DNA of 64,000 nt. It comes from Streptomyces avermitilis MA-4680 = NBRC 14893 (GTDB lineage: Bacteria > Actinomycetota > Actinomycetes > Streptomycetales > Streptomycetaceae). Position numbers and translations under genes: made by a program. The stretch lies in NCBI RefSeq assembly GCF_000009765.2, contig NC_003155.5, forward strand, positions 3,410,001 to 3,474,000, written 5' to 3'. The notes beneath the pieces were generated by a model. That model did no database searches and had not been told where the DNA came from. It saw nothing but the letters and a program-made list of their open reading frames with translations. Below, in pieces: positions 63,619 to 64,000 of the stretch; positions within the stretch are counted from its first letter, which is position 1; every line of letters starts with the position of its first letter.

Positions 63619-64000
63619 GGTACCCCCCGTTGGAGTCCTCGGCCCCGGCGCCGTGCACGGGGTCCGGCAAAGGGTGTGGCTCACCGGGCCCACCGGCGGC
63701 GTTCTCCGGAGCCGTTCCCGCCCCGCCGTCGCCCGCGGGGTCCTGGCTCGCGGCACGCCGCCCGGCGTCCGCTGCCGGCTTGCCCGGCGCCCAGGAAGCG
63801 GACAGAGCGCCGCCGATCAGCGCGAACAGGAAGCCCAGGATGAAGCCACCGATGTTGGAGACCACGAGGGACACCAGAGCGAGGACGATCGCGGCGACGC
63901 CGGCGAAGATGCGCGTGGCCTGCTGGAACCACATGGTCAGGCCCAGCGTGAACAGCAGGACGCCGATGATGAGGGAGCCCGCACCCGCCGTGGTCGCCAT
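63608..64000 (-). CDS. DUF6114 family membrane protein (cut at the window edge)
   Basis: The C-terminal 130 residues are visible; the gene continues past the window's right end, so the true start is not seen (the Met at the edge is probably internal). The hydrophobic segments SLIIGVLLFTLGLTMWF, IFAGVAAIVLALVSLVV and IGGFILGFLFALIGGALSASW are membrane helices. They are followed by a Gly/Ala/Pro-rich cytoplasmic tail. This pattern and its coupling to the Ser-rich secreted gene match the DUF6114 pairs of Streptomyces. Function unknown; a joint role at the envelope is inferred. Confidence 0.8.
   Translation of the reverse strand: MATTAGAGSLIIGVLLFTLGLTMWFQQATRIFAGVAAIVLALVSLVVSNIGGFILGFLFALIGGALSASWAPGKPAADAGRRAASQDPAGDGGAGTAPENAAGGPGEPHPLPDPVHGAGAEDSNGGYRVG

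Overview
The window is high-GC chromosomal DNA of a Streptomyces-type actinomycete. This is supported by GTG and TTG starts with strong GGAGG-type sites, stop/start overlaps of the ATGA or GTGA type, many Tat/Sec-type secreted hydrolases, orphan RsbW-like ATPases, an XRE/DUF397 pair, and the GlgE maltosyltransferase pathway. From memory, the orders glgP-glgE-treS-mak-glgB and pfkA-pta-ackA-pyk follow the arrangement in Streptomyces coelicolor. No rRNA, complete tRNA, insertion sequence, integrase or CRISPR array is visible.

Layout. 1-7.5 kb: a GNAT protein, a YVTN beta-propeller lipoprotein with a polysaccharide deacetylase, an RsbW-like ATPase, an enoyl-CoA hydratase and two adjacent L,D-transpeptidases (cell envelope). 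7.6-9.9 kb: glycogen debranching enzyme GlgX. 10-17.3 kb: four half-transporter ABC exporters forming two heterodimers. In each pair the ATP-binding domains carry complementary defects. 17.3-21.8 kb: two tandem thermolysin-family (M4) proteases sharing an upstream element. 21.8-24.7 kb: a DUF1990 protein, an RsbW-like ATPase, XRE and DUF397 genes, and a lower-GC orphan gene. 24.9-37.3 kb: alpha-glucan metabolism (glgP, then glgE, treS, mak, glgB on the opposite strand) with a subtilisin gene between glgP and glgE. 37.3-41.1 kb: an atypical P450 and a HelD-like RNA polymerase ATPase. 41.1-42.6 kb: a probable small RNA locus, thioredoxin/MerR and an Lrp/AsnC regulator. 42.7-48.8 kb: an NAD(P)-dependent epimerase-like protein, an orphan proteasome beta subunit, an MFS exporter with its TetR regulator, and a DctA symporter. 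49-51.3 kb: a CitA/DcuS-type two-component system. 51.7-54.9 kb: a sugar ABC importer. 55.3-62.1 kb: an XRE regulator, phosphofructokinase, and Pta-AckA-pyruvate kinase. 62.3-64 kb: a Ser-rich surface protein and a DUF6114 membrane protein cut by the window edge.

How the genes work together. TreS converts trehalose to maltose, Mak makes maltose-1-phosphate, GlgE polymerises it and GlgB branches the product; GlgP and GlgX degrade the glucan. Pfk, Pyk, Pta and AckA handle lower glycolysis and acetate overflow. The two-component system probably controls DctA (C4-dicarboxylate uptake). The MFS exporter and its TetR regulator share three palindromic operators.

The observations most worth checking are the candidate small RNA at about 41.15-41.25 kb, the ABC pair with mutually complementary ATPase lesions, the orphan PrcB paralogue with an intact catalytic triad, the P450 apparently lacking ExxR, and the 13-bp repeat array between the AsnC regulator and the epimerase gene.
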